DNA from: Paracoccus aurantiacus
GTDB lineage: Bacteria > Pseudomonadota > Alphaproteobacteria > Rhodobacterales > Rhodobacteraceae
Reading direction: 5' to 3'
Length of the DNA stretch: 64,000 nt
Assembly: GCF_007993065.1 (NCBI RefSeq)
Contig: NZ_VOPL01000002.1
Span: 1-64,000 of the forward strand
A program made the translations under genes and the position numbers. Position 1 is the first letter of the stretch. Each line of letters opens with the position of its first letter. The notes beneath the pieces are model-generated. The model did no database searches. It was not told where the DNA came from and saw only the letters and a list, made by a program, of their open reading frames with translations. Positions 17,057-25,761 of the stretch are shown here, piece after piece.

Positions 17057-17839
17057 ATGAAAAAGCTGATACTTGCCGCGACAGCCCTCGCGCTGAGCGC
17101 AGGCTTCGCTGCGGCAGCGCCGGTTCGCATCGCGTCCGAGGGGGCCTACCCTCCTTATAATCTCGTCAACGACGCGGGCGAGCTTGACGGCTTCGATATC
17201 GCCGTCGGAAACGAGGTGTGCAAGCGCGCGGAACTGGAATGCGTGTGGGTCAAGAACGACTGGGATTCGATCATCCCCAACCTGAAATCGTCGAACTACG
17301 ATGCGATCATGGCGGGCATGTCGATCACCGACGAGCGCAAGCAGGAAATCGACTTCACCCAGAACTACTTCCCGCCGGCGGCTTCGGCCTATGCGGCGCT
17401 GTCGGCCGACACCAATGTCGGTGAAGGCGCGCTCGTTGCCGCACAGACCGCTACGATACAGGCAGCGCATGTTGCAGAATCGGGCGCGACGCTGCTGGAA
17501 TTCGCGACCCCGGACGAGACACTTGCCGCTGTGCGCAACGGCGAAGCCGAAGCGGTCTTTGCCGATAAGGATTTTCTTGAGCCTGCGGTGAACGAATCGA
17601 ATGGCGAACTTGCCTGGGTCGGCGAGGACGTTCCGCTGGGTGGCGGTATCGGCATCGGCCTGCGCCAGTCCGACACGGAGCTGCGTGACAAGCTGGATGC
17701 GGCGATCACCGCGATGAAAGAGGACGGCACCCTGAACGGCCTGATCGAAAAATGGTTCGCCGATGGCGCGACCTATTTCGGCGCCGATGGCGAGCCGGTC
17801 GCAAAGGCCGACGCAACCATCACCCCGGTCGCAGAATAA
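17057..17839 (+). CDS. Periplasmic substrate-binding protein of polar amino acid ABC transporter
   Basis: A 260-residue family 3 solute-binding protein. A signal peptide (MKKLILAATALALSAGFAAA) is followed by VRIASEGAYPPYNLVND and GELDGFDIAVGNEVCKR, the family start, then DAIMAGMSITDERKQEIDFT. It has one close Cys pair region (C55 and C62 approximately), as in LAO/HisJ-type proteins. It captures the substrate for the two permeases downstream. Context with gamma-glutamyl ligases suggests an amine or basic amino acid, but the ligand cannot be read from the sequence. AGAGAAC-type purine-rich sequence precedes the ATG. Confidence 0.9.
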   Translation: MKKLILAATALALSAGFAAAAPVRIASEGAYPPYNLVNDAGELDGFDIAVGNEVCKRAELECVWVKNDWDSIIPNLKSSNYDAIMAGMSITDERKQEIDFTQNYFPPAASAYAALSADTNVGEGALVAAQTATIQAAHVAESGATLLEFATPDETLAAVRNGEAEAVFADKDFLEPAVNESNGELAWVGEDVPLGGGIGIGLRQSDTELRDKLDAAITAMKEDGTLNGLIEKWFADGATYFGADGEPVAKADATITPVAE

Positions 17840-17847
17840 GGATCGCT

Positions 17848-17878
17848 GCCCCGCCGCCGCCATTTGCGGCGGCGGGGC
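17848..17878 (+). other. Perfect 13-bp intercistronic hairpin
   Basis: GCCCCGCCGCCGC (17848-17860) pairs perfectly with GCGGCGGCGGGGC (17866-17878) around CATTT. It lies between the binding-protein stop and the permease start and has no T run. Such stems after binding-protein genes are known to protect the upstream message and raise its amount over the permease genes. Confidence 0.75.
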
Positions 17879-17887
17879 CATGCCGAC

Positions 17888-18766
17888 ATGTTCGAATACT
17901 GCGCCGATCCGAAATCGCTCGAAGGCCTTCGATGGCTGTCATGCTACCTGACAACGGGCACGCATCTGCGCTTCTATTCAAGCTTCGGCACGGTACTTCT
18001 GCTGCTTGCGATCACCGCGCCGGTGGCATTGCTGTTCGGATTTGGCGGGGCACTTGCCTCTCGCTCTCAGATCCTGCCTGTGCGCTGGTTCGGCAAGATC
18101 TACACGTCGATGGTGCGTGGTGTGCCCGACATCATCTTCTTCATGTTCGTGCCAATCGCGCTCGACCAGCTGTTCGAATATCTGCGCAGCCGGGTCTATT
18201 GCGACACCTCGGTGCCTGTGCGGCAGGGCAACGATTTCGTCGTTTGTGCCGCTGCGAAGCTGCCGCGTTCCGACAGCGCGCCCTGGGTCCATGACAGCTA
18301 TGGCTTCTTCCTTGCGGTTCTGGCCTTCGCGATCGTTTTCGGGGCCTTTGCATCGAACGTGCTTTATGGCGCGATGAATTCGGTCCCGCGCGCCCAGCTT
18401 GAAACGGCCGAGGCCTACGGGATGACGCAAAGGCAGGTGACGCGGCGGGTGCTGATTCCGCAGATGTGGTCCTATGCCGTGCCCGGCCTGTCCAATCTGT
18501 GGATGATCCTGATAAAGGCGACCCCGCTTCTGTTCCTGCTGGGGGTTGAGGATATCGTGTATTGGGCCCGAGAGCTTGGCTCGTCCAAGACAAGCACGTT
18601 TTCCTATCCGCATCCCGACTGGCGGCTTTACTATTTCCTTGGCATTCTCGTGTTCTATCTGCTGATGACAGCGGTTTCGGAACGGGTATTGCGGCGCGTG
18701 AGACGGCGCCTGTCCCTGGGGCAGGCGACTATGGCCGGCGAAGCGATGCGAAAGGCCGCGTCATGA
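17888..18766 (+). CDS. ABC transporter permease, HisQ/HisM family (first)
   Basis: A 292-residue inner-membrane permease with about five hydrophobic segments. The EAA loop is TAEAYGMTQRQVTRRVLIPQM near residue 175, where the ATPase docks. A polar insert at about residues 95-135 is unusual in length for the family. The ATG at 17888 is preferred; the alternative TTG at 17864 lies inside the hairpin. Its stop overlaps the next permease by 4 bp (ATGA), implying translational coupling and a heterodimeric pore. Confidence 0.88.
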   Translation: MFEYCADPKSLEGLRWLSCYLTTGTHLRFYSSFGTVLLLLAITAPVALLFGFGGALASRSQILPVRWFGKIYTSMVRGVPDIIFFMFVPIALDQLFEYLRSRVYCDTSVPVRQGNDFVVCAAAKLPRSDSAPWVHDSYGFFLAVLAFAIVFGAFASNVLYGAMNSVPRAQLETAEAYGMTQRQVTRRVLIPQMWSYAVPGLSNLWMILIKATPLLFLLGVEDIVYWARELGSSKTSTFSYPHPDWRLYYFLGILVFYLLMTAVSERVLRRVRRRLSLGQATMAGEAMRKAAS

Positions 18767-19587
18767 ATTGCGCGCAGACCATCACCGATTACGGACTGCG
18801 CTCCATCGGCATTGGCGAGCGGCTTTTGCCGCGCACGGATTTCGACCTTTGCACCCAGTTCACGCTTATCGGCTCTGGCCTGATCTGGAATATCTATTTC
18901 GGCACGCTGGCGCTGTTTTTCGGCTTCTTCATTGCCAACGCGGTGGCGCTGGCGAAGGCATCTGACAACGCCCTGCTTCGCAAACCGGCGGAATGGTTCA
19001 TCTTCCTGTTCAGGGGCAGTCCGCTGTTCATCCAGTTTTTCCTGGCCTACCAGCTTTTCGTGCTGCTGCCGCGCAGCGGCGTCGAGATTTTCGGCATCAC
19101 CGTCGCGACCAGTTGGCTGACGAAGGCCTGGGCGGGCGCGCTGATCGTGCTGGTCCTGAACACCGCCGCCTATTCGGCCGAAATCTTTTACGGGGCGCTT
19201 CAATCGGTCCCGAAGGGCGATCTGGAAGCTGCGGACGCCTATGGCATGACGGGCTGGCGAAAGTTCCGCCGGGTGGTCTGGCCGACGATGATGCGGCTGG
19301 CCTGGCCCGCTTATACGAACGAAGCGATCTTCCTGTTCCATGCCACCACGCTGGTCTTTTTCGCCAGCTTCCCGGCCTTCGCACAGCAGGGTGATGCGCT
19401 TTATTACGCGAATTATTTCGCCGACAAGACGTTCAACCCGTTCGTTGCCTACCCGATTATCGCCGCCTATTTCATCCTGCTGACGCTGCTGCTCATCTCG
19501 ATTTTCGGTGTGGTCAACCGGCGGCTGAACCGACATCTTCCGGGCGCGGCGCGCCGGATAAGATACCGACCGCAACTGATCAGGTGA
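18763..19587 (+). CDS. ABC transporter permease, HisQ/HisM family (second)
   Basis: A 274-residue partner permease. It has hydrophobic segments at about 50-75, 85-115, 130-150 and 240-260, and the EAA loop DLEAADAYGMTGWRKFRRVV. The start ATG overlaps the upstream stop by 4 bp. It is followed at once by a GS-family ligase gene, so uptake and gamma-glutamylation are probably co-expressed. Confidence 0.88.
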   Translation: MNCAQTITDYGLRSIGIGERLLPRTDFDLCTQFTLIGSGLIWNIYFGTLALFFGFFIANAVALAKASDNALLRKPAEWFIFLFRGSPLFIQFFLAYQLFVLLPRSGVEIFGITVATSWLTKAWAGALIVLVLNTAAYSAEIFYGALQSVPKGDLEAADAYGMTGWRKFRRVVWPTMMRLAWPAYTNEAIFLFHATTLVFFASFPAFAQQGDALYYANYFADKTFNPFVAYPIIAAYFILLTLLLISIFGVVNRRLNRHLPGAARRIRYRPQLIR

Positions 19588-19590
19588 TTG

Positions 19591-20922
19591 ATGAGCTGGC
19601 TAGCCGAGCATCCCGAAGTCCGCACGATCCGTGTGGCGGCCGCCGACCTTAACGGCGTGCCGCGTGGCAAGCGCATCCCGGCGCGCTTCGCAGACAAGAT
19701 CCTCAGCGAGGGAACGAAATTTCCGTATTCCGTGCTGAACATGGACATCTGGGGAGAGGATATAGAGGACAGCCCGCTGGTCTTCGAAACCGGCGACCCC
19801 GATGCGCTGCTGATGCCGACCGAACGTGGCTTCATGCCCATGCCCTGGCTTGGCGCGCCGTCGGCGCTGCTGCCGATCTGGATGTTCCACCCCGATGGCC
19901 GCCCCTATGAAGGCGACCCGAGGCAGGCACTCGCCCGGATCGTGGACCGCTACAAGGCCGCGGGGCTTACGCCGGTCGTCGCCACAGAGATGGAGTTTTT
20001 CATCATCGACGATTCCGGAAAGACCCTGCGCGTGCCGCCCTCGCCCCGGTCGGGGAAGCGGCGTACGGGTGCCGAAACGCTCAGTCTCCGGGCGCTCGAC
20101 GCATTCGATCAGTTCTTCACGCGGCTTTACGATTGCTGCGAGCAGATGGACATCCCCGCAGACACCGCGATTTCCGAAGCTGCGCTTGGCCAGTTCGAGA
20201 TCAACATGATGCATCAGGCCGATCCGTTGAAGGCGGCGGATGATGCCTGGCTGTTCAAGATGCTGACCAAGGGCGTGGCGCGCGAATTCGGCTTTGCTGC
20301 AAGCTTCATGGCCAAGCCCTATGACGTCTGGTCAGGGTCGGGGCTGCATATGCATTTCTCGGTTCTCGATGCCGAGGGGCGCAACATCTTCGACAATGGC
20401 ACCGAGGCGGGCGCACCCGCGCTTCGCCACGCGGTCAGCGGCCTTCTGCGGGCGATGCCCGGATCGACCCTGATCTTCGCGCCGCATGAAAACAGCTATG
20501 ACCGACTGGTGCCGAATGCCCATGCGCCGACAGGGATCGGCTGGGCCTATGAGAACCGGACGGCCGCCATCCGCATCCCGTCATCCCCGAACCGCGCGCG
20601 TCGGATCGAACACCGGGTGGCTGGTGGCGATGTGAATCCCTATCTGATGATCGCGGCGATCCTTGGCGCGGCGCTGAATGGAATCGAAGACCAGATCGAC
20701 CCTCCCCCCGCGTTTGAAGGCAACGCCTATGACAAGCAGCTTGACCAGTTGCCGGGCACCTGGTCCGACGCGATCGAGACCTTCGCAGAATGCCCCGAGA
20801 TCAAGCGCGTCTTCTCGCAGCATCTCATCGACAACCTCGTCATGACCAAGCGCCAGGAGCTGCATTACATGGCAGAGCTGACGGACGAAGAAACCGTCGA
20901 GCTTTATCTGGACACAGTGTGA
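19591..20922 (+). CDS. Second glutamine synthetase-family ligase (PuuA-like paralogue)
   Basis: A 443-residue GS-family enzyme with IRVAAADLNGVPRGKRIPA at the start, then TEMEFFII, LGQFEINMMHQADP, MAKPYDVWSGSGLHMHFS, ENRTAAIRIP and GGDVNPYLMIAA. The SGSGLHMHFS block differs from the PGSAMHIHHS block of the paralogue at 13986, so the two probably prefer different amines. The ATG at 19591 directly follows the permease stop; a TTG at 19588 is the only alternative. Being the last gene of the transporter operon suggests that it traps the imported amine as a gamma-glutamyl derivative. Confidence 0.85.
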   Translation: MSWLAEHPEVRTIRVAAADLNGVPRGKRIPARFADKILSEGTKFPYSVLNMDIWGEDIEDSPLVFETGDPDALLMPTERGFMPMPWLGAPSALLPIWMFHPDGRPYEGDPRQALARIVDRYKAAGLTPVVATEMEFFIIDDSGKTLRVPPSPRSGKRRTGAETLSLRALDAFDQFFTRLYDCCEQMDIPADTAISEAALGQFEINMMHQADPLKAADDAWLFKMLTKGVAREFGFAASFMAKPYDVWSGSGLHMHFSVLDAEGRNIFDNGTEAGAPALRHAVSGLLRAMPGSTLIFAPHENSYDRLVPNAHAPTGIGWAYENRTAAIRIPSSPNRARRIEHRVAGGDVNPYLMIAAILGAALNGIEDQIDPPPAFEGNAYDKQLDQLPGTWSDAIETFAECPEIKRVFSQHLIDNLVMTKRQELHYMAELTDEETVELYLDTV

Positions 20923-21016
20923 TTGTATCGGCAGTCAAATAACTGCCATTCGGCCGGGTTTGCTTCCTTTTTGGCAAGCAAGACGCGCGGGGCGGCGTGG
21001 GGCGCCCGGATACGGT

Positions 21017-21658
21017 TTATTCGCGGACCTTCCGCGACGCTGCCTCTTGCATCGCGGAACCGATTGCCGCATCGCCCCGTTCGGTCAGCGCGACGCTTGC
21101 GCCGATGATGTCGGACATGTCCTTGTTCTGGCTCAGCTTCGCTTTGCCTTCGATCCGCGTGATCTCGATCTCCAGCCCGACGATCGCCTGAACCATCGCG
21201 TCGATATAGTCTCGCGGGGCGTCGCCCATCTTCCAGGGGGCAGGCTGTCCCTGTTCGTGATGGCGCGTCAGAAGCGCCACGTTGCGGCGAACGAATGCCG
21301 GATCATCGCGGATCGTCACCCTTCCATGCACATGTGCGACCACATAATTCCAGGTCGGCACCTGCCGGTGGTGAATCTGTTTGCTGGGATACCATTGCGG
21401 CGAAATATACGCATCGCTGCCGCGGAACACGACGAGCACAGGGTCGCCCGACGCGAGTTCCTGCCAGACGGGGTTCTGCCGCGCAACGTGGCAGGCCAGC
21501 GTGCCGGATTCGCCCGCGGTCCGGTCGAGATGAAACGGAATATGGTTCGCGTCGAGCAAGCCTGCGGAATTCGTGACCAGAATTCCAAGCGGATTTTCCT
21601 CGATCACCGAATGAAGGCGGTCGCGGTCGACTTCATTGAAATGGGGCGGTGTATACAT
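21017..21658 (-). CDS. PaiB-family FMN-binding protein
   Basis: A 213-residue PaiB/FMN_bind_2 protein: MYTPPHFNEVDRDRLHSVI at the start, then HIPFHLDR, GSDAYISPQWYPSK and VPTWNYVVAHVHG, the family's flavin-fold signature, and a C-terminal helical part. Bacillus PaiB is described as a negative regulator of sporulation and protease genes together with the polyamine acetyltransferase PaiA. Here it follows a polyamine-type gene set, although on the opposite strand. The molecular role is unknown. Confidence 0.87.
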   Translation of the reverse strand: MYTPPHFNEVDRDRLHSVIEENPLGILVTNSAGLLDANHIPFHLDRTAGESGTLACHVARQNPVWQELASGDPVLVVFRGSDAYISPQWYPSKQIHHRQVPTWNYVVAHVHGRVTIRDDPAFVRRNVALLTRHHEQGQPAPWKMGDAPRDYIDAMVQAIVGLEIEITRIEGKAKLSQNKDMSDIIGASVALTERGDAAIGSAMQEAASRKVRE

Positions 21659-21753
21659 GCTGGCATCCGCTTGGCGCTGAAGGATTGGCTGCGGGCTCCG
21701 CGCGAGTCAAGCCGGTCCCGATTGACGGGCTGAACAAAATGTCGAACCGGGCC

Positions 21754-21784
21754 TTGACCTTCCAATCGTTGGAACCCTCATATG
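21754..21784 (+). promoter_or_regulatory. CueR-type copper-responsive promoter of copA
   Basis: The -35 TTGACC (21754-21759) and -10 CATATG (21779-21784) are 19 bp apart, the overlong spacer typical of MerR-family promoters. Between them is the inverted repeat CCTTCCAATCGTTGGAACC, where Cu(I)-CueR would untwist the spacer. The regulator gene is at 24320. Confidence 0.85.
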
Positions 21785-21821
21785 AGGAGCCGGACCTTGT
21801 CAGAGAAGGAAGGAAACGGCG

Positions 21822-24323
21822 ATGAATTCGGTCACGAACGTCAAGGCGGATGGCAGCGCCACGATAACGCTGCCGGTCGAGGGTATGACCTGCGCCTCTT
21901 GCGTCGGACGCGTTGAGCGCGCGCTTCGCGAGGTGCCGGGGGTGGCGGATGTTTCCGTCAACCTTGCGACCGAGCGTGCCAGCGTCACACCGTCGGGGCA
22001 GGTGGACCCCGCGGCCCTGGTCGCAGCCGTCGAGCGCACAGGATATTCGGTGCCGCGCGGCGCGGTCGAACTGGGGATCGAGGGCATGACCTGCGCTTCG
22101 TGCGTCGGGCGCGTGGAACGCGCGCTGAAGGCGGTGCCGGGCGTCACCGGGGCATCGGTCAATCTTGCGACCGAACGCGCCTCGATCGAGGGAACGGCCG
22201 ATGCTTCGGCACTGATCGCCGCAGTCGCTGGCGCAGGATATCAGGCCACGTCGCTTGAAAGTTCAGCCGACGAGCGGAGCGACGCGCAGGCGCGCAAGAC
22301 CGAGGAGGAACATAAGCTGCGCCGCGATTTCACGCTGGCGCTGCTGCTGACCCTGCCGGTTTTCGTGATGGAGATGGGGTCACATTTCATTCCCGGCGTT
22401 CATGGCCTGATCCATTCGACCATAGGCATTCAGAACAGCTGGTATCTGCAATTCATGCTGACCTCGCTTGTGATGTTCGGTCCGGGCATGCGCTTTTATC
22501 GCGCGGGTATTCCGGCCCTGCTGAAAGGCGCGCCGGATATGAATTCGCTTGTCGCTGTCGGCTCGCTTGCCGCCTATGGATATTCTCTTGTGGCGACCTT
22601 CGCGCCGGGCCTTCTGCCCGCAGGCACGGTCAATGTCTATTTCGAGGCCGCTGCCGTCATCGTCACGCTGATCCTGCTTGGTCGTCTGTTGGAGGCGCGG
22701 GCCAAGGGCCGTGCCTCTGATGCGATCCGGCATCTTGTGGGGCTGCAGCCGCGCACCGCGCGCGTTCGGCGCGACGCGGCGACCGATGAGATCCCGATTG
22801 CCGAGCTGCGCGCCGGCGATGTGGTCGAAGTCCGCCCCGGCGAGCGGATTCCGGTCGATGGTGAAGTGACCGAGGGTGAAAGCCATGTCGATGAATCCAT
22901 GATCTCGGGCGAGCCTCTGCCCGTCGCCAAGGCTCCGGGGGCGCGCGTCACGGGCGGCACCGTGAACCAGAAAGGCGCACTGATATTTCGCGCGACGGCG
23001 GTTGGCAGCGATACCGTGCTGTCCCAGATCATTCGCATGGTCGAGGATGCGCAGGGTTCAAAGCTGCCGATCCAGGGTCTGGTCGACAAGGTGACGATGT
23101 GGTTCGTGCCCGCGGTCATGGTCGTCGCGGCTGCAACTTTTCTGGCATGGCTGACATTCGGGCCCTCACCCGCGCTGAGCTTCGCGCTGGTGAACGCTGT
23201 TGCCGTTCTGATCATCGCCTGCCCCTGCGCGATGGGTCTTGCGACGCCGACCTCGATCATGGTCGGAACGGGGCGTGGGGCCGAGCTGGGCGTGCTGTTC
23301 CGCCGGGGTGAGGCGTTGCAGGTTCTGCGCGACGCGAAGGTCGTCGCCCTCGACAAAACCGGGACGCTTACGGAAGGCAAACCAAAGCTGACCGATCTGG
23401 TTTTGGCCGGCCATTCTGATCGAGGCGATGTGCTGGGCAAGGTCGCCGCGGTCGAGATGCGGTCAGAACATCCCGTCGCGGGCGCGATCATAGCCGCTGC
23501 CGAGGCCGAGGTGCTGCGGTTGCCGCAGGTTACGGGCTTTGAATCGGTGACGGGATACGGTGTGCGCGGCATTGTTGACGGCGCGCGTGTCGAGGTCGGT
23601 GCTGACCGCTTCATGAACCAGCTTGGCATTGATATCGCCGCGCTTTCGGATGCGGCTGATCGGCTTGCAGGGGACGCCAAGTCGCCGCTTTATGCTGCAA
23701 TCGACGGGCGTCTGGCAGCCGTTCTGGCTGTCGCCGACGCGGTGAAGGGCACGACGCCAGCCGCGATCAGGGCACTTCACGAGCTCGGGCTCAAGGTGGC
23801 GATGATCACCGGCGACAAGGCCAGCACGGCGCAGGCTATCGCGTCGCGCCTTGATATTGACGAAGTTGTGGCCGAGGTTCTGCCCGACGGCAAGGTCGAG
23901 GCGATCCGGCGTTTGAAGCGCGACTACGGGACGCTGGCCTTTGTCGGCGACGGTATCAACGACGCCCCGGCACTGGCCGAGGCAGATATCGGCATTGCGA
24001 TAGGCACCGGCACCGATATTGCGATCGAGGCTGCGGACGTCGTGCTGATCTCTGGCAGTCTGCAGGGGGTGCCGACGGCAATTGCATTGTCGAAGGCGAC
24101 CATCAGCAATATCCGTCAGAACCTGTTCTGGGCCTTTGCCTATAACATCGCGCTGATCCCGGTGGCGGCTGGTCTGCTGTTTCCGGCATTCGGTATCCTG
24201 CTGTCGCCGGTTTTCGCGGCCGGGGCCATGGCGCTGTCGAGCGTTTTCGTCCTGCTGAACGCGCTGCGGCTGCGGCGCTTTCAGCCGCCCATCCCGGCGG
24301 CACTTGTGAAGGAGGCGAAATGA
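21822..24323 (+). CDS. copA: Copper-exporting P1B-type ATPase CopA
   Basis: An 833-residue Cu(I) pump of the inner membrane. It has two N-terminal HMA domains with GMTCASC (C24/C27 and C91/C94) and eight expected membrane segments. The transport motif is CPC (467-469), the phosphorylated Asp D511 in [18 protein letters not shown] supplies the HP motif, and [11 protein letters not shown] is the hinge motif. The two HMA domains are unusually alike, pointing to an internal duplication. It sits behind a CueR-type promoter and overlaps the cueR gene by 4 bp. Length and motifs are normal for CopA. Confidence 0.96.
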   Translation: MNSVTNVKADGSATITLPVEGMTCASCVGRVERALREVPGVADVSVNLATERASVTPSGQVDPAALVAAVERTGYSVPRGAVELGIEGMTCASCVGRVERALKAVPGVTGASVNLATERASIEGTADASALIAAVAGAGYQATSLESSADERSDAQARKTEEEHKLRRDFTLALLLTLPVFVMEMGSHFIPGVHGLIHSTIGIQNSWYLQFMLTSLVMFGPGMRFYRAGIPALLKGAPDMNSLVAVGSLAAYGYSLVATFAPGLLPAGTVNVYFEAAAVIVTLILLGRLLEARAKGRASDAIRHLVGLQPRTARVRRDAATDEIPIAELRAGDVVEVRPGERIPVDGEVTEGESHVDESMISGEPLPVAKAPGARVTGGTVNQKGALIFRATAVGSDTVLSQIIRMVEDAQGSKLPIQGLVDKVTMWFVPAVMVVAAATFLAWLTFGPSPALSFALVNAVAVLIIACPCAMGLATPTSIMVGTGRGAELGVLFRRGEALQVLRDAKVVALDKTGTLTEGKPKLTDLVLAGHSDRGDVLGKVAAVEMRSEHPVAGAIIAAAEAEVLRLPQVTGFESVTGYGVRGIVDGARVEVGADRFMNQLGIDIAALSDAADRLAGDAKSPLYAAIDGRLAAVLAVADAVKGTTPAAIRALHELGLKVAMITGDKASTAQAIASRLDIDEVVAEVLPDGKVEAIRRLKRDYGTLAFVGDGINDAPALAEADIGIAIGTGTDIAIEAADVVLISGSLQGVPTAIALSKATISNIRQNLFWAFAYNIALIPVAAGLLFPAFGILLSPVFAAGAMALSSVFVLLNALRLRRFQPPIPAALVKEAK

Positions 24324-24757
24324 ATATCGGTCAGGCTGCCGCCGCGTCAGGCGTTTCGGCGAAAATGATCCGCTATTACGAGCAGACGGGGCTGATCCCG
24401 CATGCTGCTCGCACGGCCTCGCGCTATCGGGATTACTCTGAATCCGATCTCCATACGCTGCGCTTTGTGCGCCGCGCCCGCGATCTTGGCTTTTCGGTTG
24501 CCGAAATCGGCGAGCTGCTTGGCCTCTGGCGCGATCAGACGCGCCGGAGCGCCGAGGTCAAGCAGATCGCACGCGATCACATCACGGTTCTGGAAAGCAA
24601 GATCCGTGACCTTCAGGAAATGGCTGCCACGCTTGGCGTTCTTGTCGATGCCTGTCACGGCGACAGCCGGCCCGACTGCCCGATCCTGCAAAGCCTGGAG
24701 GCTGATCCGGCGGGTGACGAACAGGTCACTGTCCGTGCGCGCCGTGGTGCTGTCTAA
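24320..24757 (+). CDS. cueR: Cu(I)-responsive MerR-family regulator CueR/HmrR
   Basis: A 145-residue MerR regulator. The winged helix is [20 protein letters not shown], followed by the dimerisation helix. The metal loop has C112 and C120 ([13 protein letters not shown]), the two-Cys pattern of Cu(I) sensors. It overlaps copA by 4 bp (ATGA), and the promoter upstream of copA has the matching 19-bp spacer, so the pair forms a self-controlled copper-export operon. Confidence 0.93.
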   Translation: MNIGQAAAASGVSAKMIRYYEQTGLIPHAARTASRYRDYSESDLHTLRFVRRARDLGFSVAEIGELLGLWRDQTRRSAEVKQIARDHITVLESKIRDLQEMAATLGVLVDACHGDSRPDCPILQSLEADPAGDEQVTVRARRGAV

Positions 24758-24765
24758 GCGCGCGA

Positions 24766-25536
24766 TCAGCCGCCGCTGCCGCTGATCTGGATGCGAGTGC
24801 CCCAGTCCCGGCAGCGCTGCGCCAAGGCTTCGGGCAAGGGCTGGTCAGTGAAGATGGTGTCGATCTCTGCCACGCTTGCGATCCGTGCCGGTGCCGAGCG
24901 GTCAAGCTTGGAATGGTCCGTCACCAGATAGGTGCGCCGCGCCTGCCGCAAAATGGCGCGGCTGACGCGGACCTCGGCAAGGTCATAGTCCAGCATGTCA
25001 CCGTCCAGATCCAGCGCCGAGGTGCCGATGATCGCGTAATCGACCTTGAACTGTTCGATGAACTGGGTCGCAAGCTCTCCCACCAGGCCGCCGTCCGACC
25101 GTCGCAGCGCACCGCCCGCGACCATGATTTCACAACCGGGATTCGCGGCGAGAATGTTCGCGACATTCATGTTGTTGGTGATGACGGTGATGTTGGAATG
25201 GTGGATCAGCGCCTGCGCCACCGCTTCCGTGGTGGTGCCAAGGTTCAGGATCAGGCTGGAATTGTCAGGGATCGCCGCCGCACAGGCGACGCCGATCGCG
25301 GCCTTCGCGTCGGAATGCAGCCGTCGCCGCGCCTCGTAGCCGAGATTGACCATGCCCATGCGCGGCACCGCGCCGCCATGGACGCGGTCGACCAGTCCTG
25401 CCTCTGCCAGATCGCCCAGATCGCGGCGGATCGTCTGAAGCGTCACATCGAAGCGCTGCGCCAGATCATCGACCACGACGCGACCCTCGGCCCGCGCGAG
25501 TTCAAGGATCTCGTTCTGACGGATGCTGAGCGCCAT
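24766..25536 (-). CDS. glpR: DeoR-family repressor, probable GlpR
   Basis: A 256-residue DeoR-family regulator. The N-terminal helix-turn-helix is MALSIRQNEILELARAEGRV followed by LAQRFDVTLQTIRRDLGDLA; the sensor domain has the sugar-phosphate-isomerase-like motifs NLGTTTEAVAQALI and DYAIIGTSALDLDGDML. It lies divergent from glpD, whose upstream region holds ATGTTCG and CGAACAT, the half-sites of the E. coli GlpR operator. It should therefore repress the glycerol operon and respond to glycerol-3-phosphate. Start at 25536 is chosen for GGGGGAG upstream; a longer frame to 25584 lacks this. Confidence 0.87.
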   Translation of the reverse strand: MALSIRQNEILELARAEGRVVVDDLAQRFDVTLQTIRRDLGDLAEAGLVDRVHGGAVPRMGMVNLGYEARRRLHSDAKAAIGVACAAAIPDNSSLILNLGTTTEAVAQALIHHSNITVITNNMNVANILAANPGCEIMVAGGALRRSDGGLVGELATQFIEQFKVDYAIIGTSALDLDGDMLDYDLAEVRVSRAILRQARRTYLVTDHSKLDRSAPARIASVAEIDTIFTDQPLPEALAQRCRDWGTRIQISGSGG

Positions 25537-25650
25537 GTCTCCCCCATTCACAGGCTTGCAAACTGACGCAACGAAAGCGCGCATTCAAGTCGAGAAGCGC
25601 GGTCAGGTGCAGTCGGTTTCGTTCATATCACGCCAATACGCCGCGTCATA

Positions 25651-25677
25651 ATGTTCGATTTATATAAAAGCGAACAT
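25651..25677. promoter_or_regulatory. GlpR-like operator half-sites
   Basis: ATGTTCG (25651-25657) and CGAACAT (25671-25677) are exact inverted copies and equal the half-sites of the known GlpR consensus, but are 13 bases apart instead of 4. A third half-site, ATTTTCG, follows at 25676-25682. They lie between the divergent repressor and glpD genes, just before a TTGACT -35 candidate at 25694. Confidence 0.6.
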
Positions 25678-25761
25678 TTTCGAAAAAAATTCCTTGACTG
25701 TTTTCACGAAAGCTTTACCCCTGATCCAGTCGCGGAAATGGCCTGCGGCAAGGGAGGAAAC

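Noticed and set aside
20930..20947. GGCAGT/ACTGCC hairpin after the second GS-like gene as a terminator
   Set aside because: Only a 6-bp stem, with the T-rich tract more than ten bases away; too weak to list as a terminator.
25651..25761. Longer N-terminus for GlpD starting at 25651
   Set aside because: It would translate the operator half-sites and a -35 candidate; the GTG at 25762 has a good ribosome site and gives the normal GlpD start.
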